NCBI GenBank assembly: GCA_035048495.1
Contig: CM068540.1
Coordinates: 18,894,829-18,958,828, forward strand
DNA length: 64,000 nucleotides
From: Euptelea pleiosperma
Taxonomy: Eukaryota > Streptophyta > Magnoliopsida > Ranunculales > Eupteleaceae
Direction of reading: 5' to 3'
The notes under the pieces were generated by a model. The model was given only the letters and a program-made list of their open reading frames with translations, was not told the origin of the DNA and searched no databases. How positions within the stretch are numbered: position 1 is the stretch's first letter; the number at the start of each line of letters is the position of its first letter. A program made the position numbers and the translations under genes. Below, piece after piece: positions 11,124-23,039 of the stretch.

Positions 11124-13835
11124 ATGGCTCAAATTATGCCTACTAAAAGGCTAGCATGAGCATATTCTTAAAATCACTTGATGGGAGAATTTGAGAATCC
11201 ACTGAAATGGGCTGGACTTGGCCCACTAAAAAAATAATTGTTGGAGACAAAACCGCAGTTAGAATTAAAAATAAAAATACTTAGTCTATTGTAGATAAAG
11301 ATGCATATAATGGTAACAATATGGCCTTAAACGCAATTTACTGTTCTTTTTCTCTAAATAAATTTCAATGAATTATTACATGTAAATCTGTTATGCATGC
11401 TTGAATATTTTAGAAACAATCATGAAGGAACAAACTCTGTTAAAATATTTAAAATACAAATGCTTACAACTTAATTTGAAATTATTAAAATAAACAAAGA
11501 AGAAACTTCAACTGAATTTTATAATAAACTAAGTGATATTATTAATTGCATGTGGGGTCTTGGTGAAGCCATCCCTGAATTAAAAATTATTAAAAAAATA
11601 TTAAGATTTTAACTAGTAGGTTTCATCCAAAAACTATTACTCTTGAAAAAAGTAAAGATATAGATAATATTAAAATTAAAGATTTGATAGGATCTATTCA
11701 AACATTTTATTAAAACTTCAACCCAATATTAAAAGGGGAATTACTTTAAAAACTTTTAATTATAATGACTCTAATGAATTTGATGATTTAGATGAGGAAG
11801 TTGTTTTAATGGATAAAAGATTTTAAAAAAAATTAGAAACAAAGACAAAAGAACTTTTGTCACTAAAGAAGAAATTTAATGCTATAAATGTAGGGGCTTT
11901 GGTCACATCTCTAATGAATGTGCGAATAATAATAGAAAAGATAAAGCTATGAAAGCTACTTGGGATTATGATTCAAAAAATGAAAATAAATCTATTAATG
12001 AAAAAACTGATAAAATGAAAGCCTTAATAATTAAATTTAACTTTAATATTATTCTTTTTCTTACATAAAGAAAATAATGAAATTGGTGTAGAATCTAGTA
12101 ATGAAGGTAATGAAGACTTACAAGAAGCTTATAATAATCTATATCAAGAAAGTATAAAACTTGCTAAAATATGTGATAATCAGAAACTTGAAATAAATAA
12201 ACTTAGTGATGAAAACTCTGCTCTTATTATAAAAATCAATGAAATTATTAAACATAAAAAAGAAAAGGAAATAGAATATGATAATGAAACTTCGCTTCAA
12301 AATAAAATCTCTCAATTAAAACTTAAAAATAATAAATTAAAAATAAACTTAATAAAAACTATCACTCAAGGAAACTCTAAATTATTAAATATGATAACTA
12401 TGGGAAAAACCTATAATAACAGAAGATGATTAGGTTATATTAATAATTCAATTAAAAAATCTCATTCAAAAACTATTTTTGTAAAAACAAAAGATAATTC
12501 AATTCCTAACAAATATCCTCTTATAAAAGATAAAACACAAGATTGCTCAAAGTAAAACTTTTGTAAGCATTACAGATAAAAATAATTCCAATCAACAAAC
12601 AAAAATAATGGGTAATTTAGTATTACCTCCCTCTCTTTCAAAACTAATTTGCACTACCCCTCATACTTTGTAGTCGTCATACCCCCTTTGACTAAGTCAA
12701 AATATCTATGACTCACAGCCCAAAGTCACATGACCGTTAGAACATATGGAAAAGACAATTTTGCCATGATCTCTCACCTTCGTGATCTTCTCCGAGCCAC
12801 TGAATGTCTGAAATGGTGCATTCTCCGAGAAAAAAGCTTGCAAGGAGCCTGAGATACCCAACCCCAATCACACGTCCTCATCTCTCTCTCTCACACACCT
12901 TCCATGACTCGAGTTGGGAGAGATAATGGAATGAAGAACCAGACAAGCTTTCTCCATGTCCATTGCCTCTCTTTTTATTTTCTCTTCTTTCTCATGGATA
13001 AAAATGGTGGAAAATGGCCCTGCAAGATGCAACCTTATGGGGTTGCAGATCTTATGCTCCCCGTCTCTTCTTGAGAAAAAAAGAAGAAGAAAACAACCTA
13101 ACTTTCTTGGGGGTTTAATCCACTTTTTCACTTCTGGGTTTGTAGTCTTATACCCATTTTTGCATTTTTGCATCAGTTGAGGGAACTTTCTGGGAGGTTG
13201 AGTCACACGTAGGGATGAAGCATCGAAACCCAATGGTCCTTCATGGCTACTACTCAGGCCCTCCTAATGTCTGGCTCCTTGTTTTTGTACCAACGAGCAG
13301 CGAGATCTCCATCTTCTCCGTGGAATGCACCATGAAGAAGAGAAGATCATGAAGATGAAAAGGCAAAATGGTCTTTTGTAGCTGATCCAATGGTCATGTA
13401 CTTTGGACTGTGAGTCATAGATGCCTTGACCTGGTCAAAAGAGGTAATACGGCCATTGCAAATCCAAAAATAATTTGTCATTACTGTAAGAAATTTGGTC
13501 ATATGAAATTTAACTTTGAAAAACTAAAAAAGAAAAATGATTTATAGAATAAAAGGGGATTTAAAAAGAATAATCATCTAATTAATAAAATAGATTTAAT
13601 CAACCAAGAAAAACTTTTAGTTAAACAAAATAAACATCCTAAATATTGAAGCATCTGAGCTACATAAATAAAGTAACACCCTAAGATTTTCGATTGCTGC
13701 CTTAAGTCACAAGAGAAACTTTAAAAACTTTGATAACTAAAGTGTTCCTTACAAAAACTACTAAAATTTGACTTATAATACGTATTTTATCTACTAGTAG
13801 TTTTTCATTTTTTATTTAAAATCTATCTTGTATTC
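11124..13835 (+). pseudogene. SIRE-like copia gag, internal region 2 (split by a MULE-like element)
   Basis: It encodes the same Gag as 5,400-8,230 but keeps pieces lost there. Near 11,330 a MALNAIYCSFS motif corresponds to the ALNAI block of SIRE Gag. At 11,880-11,922 there is an intact zinc knuckle, CYKCRGFGHISNEC (CX2CX4HX4C). A lysine/asparagine-rich coiled coil follows (12,110-12,400). A second knuckle, CHYCKKFGHMKFN, lies at 13,476, its last cysteine changed. The 12,610-13,464 insertion splits it. Stops and frameshifts are frequent. The sequence continues into the envelope-like ORF through a junction homologous to that of internal region 1, again without pol. Confidence 0.75.
12610..13464. 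mobile_element. Mutator-like foldback element (non-autonomous) with 10-bp target duplication
   Basis: An 855-bp insertion in gag 2, flanked by CAAAAATAAT at 12,600-12,609 and 13,465 onward (first base 13,465). It begins GGGTAATTTAGTATTACC and ends with the complement of a GTATTACCTCTTTTGACC-like end. Long inverted arms (about 12,675-12,830 versus 13,290-13,455) share TCTATGACTCACAG, CATGACC and ATGGTGCATTC blocks. Homologous gag 1 lacks it. A 9-11 bp duplication plus long TIRs indicates the Mutator superfamily. The 12,868-13,233 minus ORF in the loop has no recognisable domain. It could be captured host sequence, but I cannot tell. Confidence 0.8.
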
Positions 13836-16800
13836 AGATGTCTGTATCTAAAAACTCTTCTGAGGCTGGATCAGGAGATCCCCTTAAAGAAGTCTAGTTA
13901 AATCCATAGGAGGTCGACCATTGGATCAAAACTCTTGATTCTCCTAAAAGATAAGATTTCCTCGTCTCACCAAGCACACAAGAGACCACTCCTCTTCCTT
14001 CAGATGATCTTATTCTCACTAGTGTGAGTAGAGCATGGCTCTCTGCTCAACTAAGCAAGACTCCTAAGCCTAGCTTGATCGTTTTTGAGAACCCTCTTTC
14101 TCCTCAATCTAATGAAGAGGTTACCTCCAAGGGGGAGATTATCATACCAATAGAGTTCACCATTGAGGACTTGGAAGGTACCGGAGATAACTTCGAACTC
14201 ATTGGGTGGCATTGAGTTATCTAGATAATGATCGCTTTTTAAAAGTCATTACTTTATCTCTCGAACCTATCTATAGTTCTTTGGATAATTGTAATAAACT
14301 TGATATTCTACTTTTCAAAATCTTTTAAAACTAATTACTGCTGATCATTTAAATTGATAAGATAAATTGTTTAAAAATTCTACATAACTGAAACCTCTTT
14401 GATAAAGTAGACATGTTCTATATTTTGGGCATTCTAAGAAGTAGGGCCACTCATCTGGATACAACGGACGACTAGCCTAAATGGACATATGCATATATTT
14501 GGGAAGGGTGAACTAGTGTTGATTTATTAGGAAACTCGGCCGGTGAAAATTTTGAAAAACTAACCGGTCTATTCTCTTTAATCAAAAATACCTAGAAGGG
14601 GGAGTGATTAGGTATTCAAAAATTAATCTAACCTATCAGAAGTTTACTGGTCAAGGTAAGGTGTTAAACTTGCATGCTTTAGTTGATTGATAAAAGGATT
14701 ATCACAACCGACTCAAATCAAATATACCTCAGTGGTATATTGTCTTTTCGTCGTTTGATCTAATCAATACAATTAGCAGAACAGCAATCAAACATCTACA
14801 AGACAGAGCTTTTACGTGGAAACCTTAGCCAAAGAAAACCACAGGACCATGTCTAGACAGAAAGTATCACTAACTGAAAAGTTAAATGAAACAAAGGTTA
14901 TCTATACAGCACCATTGCAAATGCAACTTCCAACCTTAACCAAGGCCTACTGCCGATGCGTCCACGTCCTTTGAAATAATACTACGAATCCACCCGCGCC
15001 CTCGCAGCTAAGAAGCCTTGTCCGCTTGTTCAATTTGGTAGTCCCCAAACCTACCTTCGATCAGCCACTCCAATCTTAATTCTCAACTCTCCAGCCTTTG
15101 CTAAAAGTGAAAGACTTAGTACACCCTAAACCCTAAGTCACTTAAATAGTGTTTAAACGCACTGGTACTCTCAGGCTTCTAGGTCAAGTTTCTATGTGAA
15201 AGACCTAAGCCGAGAAAAGATCAAGCTCTTGACTTTGATCAAAAAGATAAAAAACTCACAAGATATTAATGAGAACTAAAGGCTTTTTTCTCTTTGAATG
15301 GACACTCTTGATAAATAAAACTTTTTTATTTGTATTCTAATGTGTATTTTCTAAGTCCATAGAGGGGTTATATTTATAGAATTCATAGCCCTGAGTCTAT
15401 TGATAAGTGAGGTAAGTGAAAACTAGAATTTTGGATCTGAAAAGACTCAATCCCCGTGAAGTCCAATCGATTGTACTTTGGGTCCAATCGATTGTATTCT
15501 GGGTCTAATCGATTGGTTTTGTACGGATAGATTTTTCCTTAGTAAATCCAATCGATTGAACCAAGTTCAATTGATCGGATTTAAATAAGTTTGTCCCCTA
15601 AGATCCAATCAATTCACAGAGGTCTCCAATCAATTGGGCTTCAATTAAGTTCTATCTTGTAAGGTCCAATCAATTTCACAGAGGTCTCCAATAGATTGGG
15701 CTTTGTCCAATCGATTGGTCTAAAAAGTCCAATTGATCGGACTTTTCCAGAAGTCAATGATCTTGACTTAGACTTGGGTCTGTCCATTGACTAGGTTTGA
15801 CCATTATATTTTATTCATTTTAAACTTATTCCTAAGACCACTAAGTCACTTACCTTCCTAAGTGAGCGTACACGATCTATAATCGACAAATGGGTAGTTA
15901 CTTAGATGACTTCTGTCGTCAACCGTATGATCCTTGCAGTCTGTCTTTTTGTCTTCATGTAGTTGGCAAAGTATGTGTACCATAACATCTTCAACACTAC
16001 ACTAATGTTCATAGGAACGGTTACATGAATATTTTATGTCACACGGAATCTTTGTCAAACTAGAATATGAAAATATCTTTACAAAATTTATGTTTTTCGA
16101 GGCCGGTCGATCGCGCTCTATAAAAATCACGGAAACCCTTCCTTTTTGGGGATAAACCCCAAATCCACATTTCAACCTCTCAAATCTAATCCATAGCTTT
16201 CCCCCATCATTCTAAACCTCTTAAACAAACCTTTGATCCTTGATTTCTCAAGATCAAACCCATAACCCCCCTCTCTTAAACTTGGCCCTAATCCTTCAAA
16301 ACTAATGGCTTCAAGAGGCAAACGTGATCGGCCTTTGGCGGGCAAGCAAGAGAACGAGGAGTATCAACTCTTCATCAATGGGCAAGCTCAAGCGCAGTAC
16401 AATAGCAAAGGAATCAATTAAGCAGTCACCTTGGAGCAAGACGTTCTTGACGATCATGCGCTCCTCATCAAGATCCGTGCATTATTTGAAGACGCTAGTT
16501 GGACTCCTCTCCTCGACTTCAATGGTATCACCTTTTCCGTTCTAGCTCGATATTTTTATTACAACATCTATGCCAACACCCTAGACCCTCATTAATTCAA
16601 TACCATGGCTATGGGTGTTATGACTATCATCCCCAATTTGATTGCCTCTGTCATCGAGATCAGTCGTCCCATTGATGCTAGCCCGTACCCACCTAAACTA
16701 TATCTAGAGAACAAATCACAGATCATGGCCGATCTATTCATTGAGACCTTCTATTGGGATGACAAGATAATGAACTACAAGGGCCATTAAGTTGAAACCG

Positions 16801-16837
16801 ATACCCCTCCATCGAGTCATCTCTTTCATCCTCTCAT
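13836..16837 (+). pseudogene. Envelope-like ORF, internal region 2, first part
   Basis: Homologous to 8,338-10,000. The start gives MSVSKNSSEAGS; 14,024-14,215 gives MSRAWLSAQLS ... PIEFTIEDLEG. After the LTR insertion 14,570-16,102 it resumes with MASRGKRDRPLAGKQENEEY (16,304), LEQDVLDDHALL, ASWTPLLDFNGI and ARYFYYNIYAN blocks, then ADLFIETFYWDD (16,728). It is cut at 16,837 by the gypsy block and resumes at 35,590. Frames are broken at several points. The role of such ORFs in plant retroelements is not established. Confidence 0.65.
14570..16102 (-). mobile_element. LTR-like repeat, family D copy 2, with flanking direct repeat
   Basis: A 1.53-kb insertion in the envelope-like ORF, homologous to 2,720-4,177. 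It is flanked by CCGGTC at 14,564-14,569 and 16,103-16,108, consistent with a target duplication. It contains a palindrome cluster (CAATCGATTG and variants, 15,461-15,750), a TATATTTATAGA box near 15,370, and the ACCTAGAAGGGGGAG motif near its left end. No coding sequence, so it reads as a solo LTR or LTR-derived element. Confidence 0.6.
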
Positions 16838-18700
16838 TGAAACAGGGTTTTTTAGGTCGTTGGACGAAAATCCTCGATTCAACAATATTTGTAAAATCCG
16901 TCTTTAATTCCTGCAAAATATGGCAATTCTTTGCACAATGGAAAGTGGAATATCGTATCTGCACTCAGGGTTAGGGACACAATTTCAGAACAATAATAAA
17001 TAGAAAATGCTGAGAAAATAACGAAGGGATGAGAATGGTGGATTGATTTAAAACTTGATTTTTTTTATTTTAGAGAAAACCATTAAATTTAACAAAGAAG
17101 CAAATAAATCAACACCAAGACAATTAATTCTAAAATGGAAATCACCATAAACAACTAACTTTTATTAAAAATTCTAGAAATAACAATACTTTTAAATAAT
17201 CAAATTACATGAGAAAGCAGAAACACTAACTAGAAAGAATGTAACACCTAGAGAGAAAGAAAATAGATAGAGAGAGAAAGTAACTAAAGAGAGAAAAGAA
17301 GAGAGAAGGAGAAACCTTTATAGAGAGGAAGAGAGAGAAAAAGATGAGAAGAACGAGAGGAACCATACCATGGAGGCCCGCTACGATGGATATGTCGGGT
17401 GTTGCCCGCAAGTTGTTCATGGGCAAGTCATGATTGCTTGAATGGAAAGTTATAGATTTTTAACCATTAAAGGTTTGGTCTGCACACCCTGCTCTCGCTG
17501 CCCCCCCGTGAAGGATTTGATGGATGGTGATGATGAGTATGGTACCGCTCGGTAGAGTTGTAGCAAGTTGGGTTCGAGATAACAACCATGGAAATGGTGA
17601 TACCGAACGAGAAGTGATGGAGAGCGGTGTAACATGCTACCATTATAGAGGAGGATATGGTGTTTGGATGTGCGCACAGGAGGGCAGCCACAAACTAGAT
17701 GAGTTGAACCACAATGAGTTGTGGTGTTCAGTCCAACAGCTGGAGGAGGAGATGGCAAACTTGGAGCAACATGGAGGTGTTGCAGACGGTGATGGAGCAG
17801 GCTGTAGTGGAGGTTTAATGGTGGTCCGGCCAGGTCTTGCAAGGTAGCGCACCAGCAAGTGGAGCTTTTGGCCACGAGAAGGAGAGCACAGACCTCTAGA
17901 GTTGCTGGTGTTTGAAGGATGTGATGTCGACGGTGGAAGAAGCTTGCCGAAAGTTGCAGGTCTCGCATGTAGCAGGTAAGTGGGTTTGGACAACTGGAGT
18001 TGCAGATTGCAGCCCTGCTTGAGGACGTGTACGTAGGCTAGTGAGTCGTCGTGAGCAGCAATGAGGGTCACAAGGAAGAAGTGCAGCAGGTAGAGGAACA
18101 GTGGTGTAACGGGCTGTACCTATTACAGATCTAGCTGGTTTATGACGAAGAGATGCTAGTTTGGGCTTTAACAGGTTGTGCAGCCACCATTTTTCTAGCA
18201 AGTTCTTCCTAGAGAGGAGAAAGGGATTCTAGGTTTAGAGAGAATGTGGGGAGGACGGCTAGGTTAGAGGAGACGTGGGAGAGATACCCTTTTGCTTCCA
18301 AAAAAAAGACCCCACCATCCAATCCATTTTAAGCAACCCTTCTTCTCTTTTATATCACCACCGTCCATGGATTAAGAATGTTCCCTTTGTTTCCTTCACT
18401 TGCCAAAACAATCCTTTGGCCATCTTTAATTACCAATTTCACCTTCCATAAGATATCCAATGGTTCAACAAGATTTCCACTCTCCAACAACCTACGTGGT
18501 TGTCCAAGCCCATACTTCCTAAAAAAACAAGAAAATTGTATTTTTGTGCTTTTGTGAAACCATCCAGCCAAAAATTCTACTTTTCAAATTTGCAAAAATG
18601 TTTTCTTCTTTTTGGAAAGCTTTTATTAGAGGTCGTGGGCTACTCTCTTTGGAAAGAGAATCATTGGATGTGGGGTCCACACTCAGTGCACGTTAGTGAG
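16838..18700 (-). mobile_element. Partial 3' LTR of the outer Athila-like gypsy copy (family B)
   Basis: It begins TGAAACAGGG and aligns with the left ends of the LTRs at 20,150 and 31,528: the GGTCNTTGGACNAAAA block, the GCANTTCTNNCACAGTGG block, and the GA-rich leader with AGAGAGA tracts. Homology fades after about 18,240, and the TGAATATCA right end of the family is absent. It is therefore truncated or chimeric. The 172-, 142- and 101-codon minus ORFs here are low-complexity His/Ser/Pro-rich frames with no domain, so I do not call them genes. Confidence 0.55.
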
Positions 18701-19162
18701 AAATTGGATAGAGAAGTGTGAGGATGGGCCATGTTATGGACGTAACGCCATGGGCCAGTAGATTTTAAGGAAGGACATTTAGAGGATTTCTAAAGATCTC
18801 ATGATTGGAATGTCATGTCACTTAAGAGCGTCGGATCGAACTCCATAGTTTCTCTTTTCTCCATTCTCCACACTCTGTGATGGTACTAACTTATAATCAT
18901 ATAGGGCTTGCTAGGGTTGTATAGAGGCTTCGGAAGGGGTGAGAAAGACAAGGATATTCAGTGATTCGAAAATTCTGAGAGGATATCTTACTATTCTTTA
19001 CAACTTTTCTCAACGATGGTGACACCATTTCCTTGACTTTCCTTTTTCCAACTAGTTTGTCTTTTTGACATTGTTCTATTAGCCTTCTATTTATGTTTCT
19101 TTTCTTTCTTTTCTGCTCATGTTTCCTTTTAGCCTGAATCATTTATTTTTCTTTTCTTTTCT

Positions 19163-19226
<64 letters not shown>

Positions 19227-20149
19227 GGTGTAATCATACCAATAACTTCCTTATCCCTTTTAGAAGTAGGTGTTTGAGTTGCGCTCATTTCAAGGATTGG
19301 ACTTTTGGTTGACGGGTTAACAAGAAAAAGGTTTTCATTATAAGACTCAAAAGGGTTTCTAATGGTGTAGATGTTAGGTAAGCTAAAATGGTCTGTTTGG
19401 TTAGAAAGATGGCCTACATCATTTTCTAGGGTTTGCACTTCCATCAGTGATGTCTCAAATAGATATAAAGAAGGTTCATTTTGTAATAATCCGAATTTGA
19501 TGTCGTTCCAAGTTTTATGACCAAATGAAGGGTTAATGAGATATCACAATGGAATAATTGGGGACTCAAAGAATGGTGAGTCATCCTGTGCTCAAAATTA
19601 TTTATAACCCTCAGAAATGAAGAGAAGCTCAAAAGCTCACTAGGTTAGGTCTCCACAATTGTTCTTCTTGGATCTCTAGATAGTCTAGACTACGGATAAT
19701 TCTGATGTTGATCTGTGAAAATTTTGCTAAATCTGAGTTTTCTGAGAGTCTCATTCCACTGTAGTACTGTTTGTCTTTAAAACTAAACTAGGAGCTAACA
19801 AGTGATTTTTCAAATCGACATAGACTTAACGGTAATTTTTTTCGCAAATCAAGTCAGAGCATTTTCGAAAATCACATGTAATCACACCCAAAACATAAGA
19901 TTTTTCTCTCTCCCTCACTCTTTTTTTATAACAAAAGGAAAACATGAGTTTTGGTAAAAACCCACCCCAACCAAGCACCGTCCTTGGTGCTCACGACCAG
20001 GACATAAAAAATCAACAGTTTGTGATGCAAGGGTTTAGGAAGGGTTTTACCAATTCGGCAAAAGTTGGACCTTGTGTAGTACATGATGATCTGCAGAATA
20101 AATGTACCTGCATGTCCAAAGAAATTTGACAATAATATATGCATGTAAC
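18701..20149 (-). mobile_element. 3' internal region of the outer gypsy copy
   Basis: Non-coding sequence homologous to 23,470-24,803: the AGGAAGGACAT block, GGTTAGGTCTCCACAA, a TTTTTNATNAAAAGGAAA block, and the CATGACCNGGACATAAAA block near the right end. Its last bases (GCATGTAAC) continue logically into 34,306, showing that the younger element 20,150-34,305 was inserted here. It contains a pure CT microsatellite. No domain is recognised in the short minus frames. Confidence 0.6.
19169..19222. repeat. (CT)n microsatellite
   Basis: About 54 bp of uninterrupted CT dinucleotides. The homologous segment at 23,850 lacks it, so it expanded after the copies separated. Confidence 0.95.
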
Positions 20150-23039
20150 TGAAAGTAGGGTTTTTTCGGTCATTGGACAAAAACCCTAGAATCAACAAAA
20201 TTTACAAATCCTGAGACTTTTATCCTGCAAAAATAGCAATTCTCGCACAGTGAAATTATGTCGGATATCGTCCACACTTGAGGTTAATCGGGTTACGCAA
20301 TAAGGAACATAAAATAACAAAAATTGTCAAACTCGGATCAAAATAAACTTTATTTCATGAATTCAAATGTAACTTACAACTCCAACATAAAACAATTAAT
20401 CTAGAAAGCAATAAAACTAAATTAGAGAGAGAGAAGAGAGATAAAAGCTAGGTAGAGAGAGAAAGCATGGACGAGAAAGAAAATAGAGAAATCTAGAGAG
20501 AGGAAGAGAAATGTAGATAGAAACTAGGATTTTTAAAGAGAAAAGAGAAATCCTAGAGAGAGAAAGTAATAGAAGAGAGAGGAATTTACCTTCGTACTTA
20601 CCAATGATAGGATCGGTCCGAGATGGAGAAACCATGGAGAATAGCATTGTAAGGAGAATGATCCATGGCTATGCTTGGGTAGTTCTGCAGATGAACAAGC
20701 AAAGAGATGAGGCATAGAGGGACATACAACTCAGTTGCTTGTGAGATGTTTGACCAAAGAGATCCGGGTTGTTATGTGACGTACATGCCCAAACCATTGA
20801 AGGAGAGGTTGCATGGCCAAGAGAAGATAGTGCTCCCTAGGTAGGAGCTTGCTGGCTGTCCATGAGGTGGTGTCGGTCAAATGAGTGGCCAACTCAAATT
20901 TAAATTCTTGGAGAAGACAGCCCCAAAGGAGGAGCTTTTCGGGCTGTTACACCATGGAAGGATATGGTTGTTGCCGGTGGGAATGTTGGTCATACCCACG
21001 GTGAAAAGGCTTTGGTTGAAGTAGTGGGTTTCACGTGGAGAGCACCACGTGAAAGGTGAGATTTGAAAGAGGTGGAAACGATGGAGAGGGATGATCGGTC
21101 CGTGAGGACAGTGGTGAGAAAAGAGATGAGAAGACAGAGACGTGGCTGAGAGTGGAAAGATCCACCGGTGATGGTGGTATTGGATGACCGGAGAAGATGA
21201 ACCAGGGAGGTCCATGAGGAAGTTGCCGGTTTTGTGGATCTCTACGAGTTGGTTTCCAGCAAGGAGCAGCACCGCTTGGAGCTTGAGGGGGTGGACGGTG
21301 GTGCTAGCAGTTGCAGCACCCTGAAGGACGCCTGCCACTCCGATGTCGTGGTGGTTGTGACGTTCTTAATGGAGGTCACCGAAGTTGCAGGTCTGCAACT
21401 CTGGCCAGTAAAAAAAGAAGAAGAAGAAGAAGAAGAAGAAGAAGAAGAAGAAGAAAAAGAGAAAGAAAGAGGAGAAGGAGCTTGGAGAAGAGTTTCTGCT
21501 GGAGTTGCAAACCTACAACTCCAGTGGTGGTGATAGGAGTTTGCACCAGTAGGTGCACCGAACCAGTCCGGCGAGGGTTATAGTAGCTAGCGACAAGTGG
21601 AGAAGAAGAAGAAAAAGAAGAAGAATAAGAAGAAGAAGAGAAGGGAGAGAAAGGGGAGAAGAGAACATACCGCTACGGGAGGAGTTGCAGAGGTGACCGG
21701 CACTAGCGAGTTTTTGGGGAAGAAGGCGGTGCTTGCTAATTCCGATTCTGGGAGCAATACCGTTGGTGGCTGGTTCTCTTTTATTTTAAATGAAGAAGAC
21801 GGTGGCTGTAGGTGGTGCACTTCTCACCGGTGGTGGAAGGAGCTGGACCACCTCCAATGGTGGTCGAACTTGTGACAGTCTGCTCTCTTGCAAACCGTTG
21901 CTTGTTTTAATGAAGGACCCACTGACGAAGAAGAAGTGGAAGAAGAAGAAGATAAGAAGAAGAAGAAAAGAAGAAGAAAAAGAAGAAGAAGAAGCGGTTG
22001 CCTCGTTGGCTGGAGATGAAACATGAAGAAGAAGGTTGGTTTTGATCCTAGAAAGGGGAGGGAACCACCGTTGACGTGGGGATAATGGGGTTCTTATAAG
22101 GGTAGGGTTAGCATGGGTTAGGATGCGTTTGGTTGGCAAGTGAAAAAAATGCATTTTTTTCAAAAAAAAAAGCTTTATCAAATATGCATTAGGGTTTTGA
22201 ATTGGGGCTAAGTGATGCGGGGCCTCTGATGAACGTGAGGTGATCGCTAGGCCATTTGATGATGAGATGGGATAATTAAGAGAGTGGAATGATGGAGATT
22301 AGGTGATTAATCAATCAATCGGATGATCGCTTGGTTGATCAGATGATGAATAATCGGATGGTCAGATGGTGAATCAAATGGCGATCGAACGGTGGATTTG
22401 ATGGATGATGGTGATAAGTCAAGGAGAGAGAGAGAGAGTTGGTTAGAGCTAGGAGAGAGAAAATTAGGATTAAGAAAGAGGAGAGAGAATTAGGGGAGAT
22501 GAGAGAGAAAATGTCAGAAAAGTACTAACAGAGGGTCTGGAACCCTAGTCTTCACTGTGTCCCTCATCACGCTTCACCAGTAGAGCAGACCATCATTTCT
22601 TGTCAATTCATGTGGCATTAAACACTTTGGTTCGTCTCATGGTCATCAGCTCTCCCACTCTCTTCGTTCTTTGGGCCGACTCTTCCTCTTGTTCAATCCA
22701 TATTTAGCCCATATCTTCTAATCATAGCCCGTGGGTTCTTTAAGCTTTGATAATGGACTTTCATGATCAATGTGGGCCTGCAAGTATCGAGAATCATCCG
22801 ATCGGGGTTCCCTGCGACAAAAGAAGCGCGTAATGAGACTTAATCAAAATAGCTTAATATCTAAACTTCTGAAAATATGTTTAATGCATGTAAATATACT
22901 ATTTTATCCAGAAAAGTGTGTTCTACGCAATAAAAGAAACTCTTACGTAGAAAAGTAGATAAATAGAGCAATTTTACATAAGAGAGTGATAACGCTTAGA
23001 GGATAATAGTGGAAAATATACACTTTTCAGTGAATATCA
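20150..23039 (-). mobile_element. 3' LTR of the inner gypsy element (family B, minus strand)
   Basis: 2.9 kb, with ends TGAAAGTAGG ... TGAATATCA. It aligns throughout with 31,528-34,305 and, inverted, with 26,013-29,082. It carries several GAA microsatellites (21,413-21,460, 21,600-21,650, 21,935-21,990), palindromic GTTGCAG...CTGCAAC motifs, and GAGAGA tracts. ORFs of 60-153 codons in it are repeat-driven and not conserved as proteins. The left flank GTAAC matches the right flank GCAAC of the partner LTR at four of five bases. Confidence 0.75.
21413..21460. repeat. (GAA)n microsatellite in the LTR
   Basis: A run of AAG/GAA triplets. Equivalent expanded tracts are at 32,700-32,790 and, as CTT, at 27,411-27,462 in the other LTRs of the family. 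Confidence 0.9.

Noticed and set aside
12868..13233. 121-codon minus-strand ORF as a gene
   Set aside because: Lies in the loop of the Mutator-like foldback element, and a plus-strand frame overlaps it; no domain recognised. Kept only as possible captured sequence.
17450..18201. Long minus-strand ORFs of 101-172 codons
   Set aside because: Three overlapping frames are open at once, the proteins are His/Ser/Pro-rich without a domain, and the region is LTR sequence of gypsy family B.
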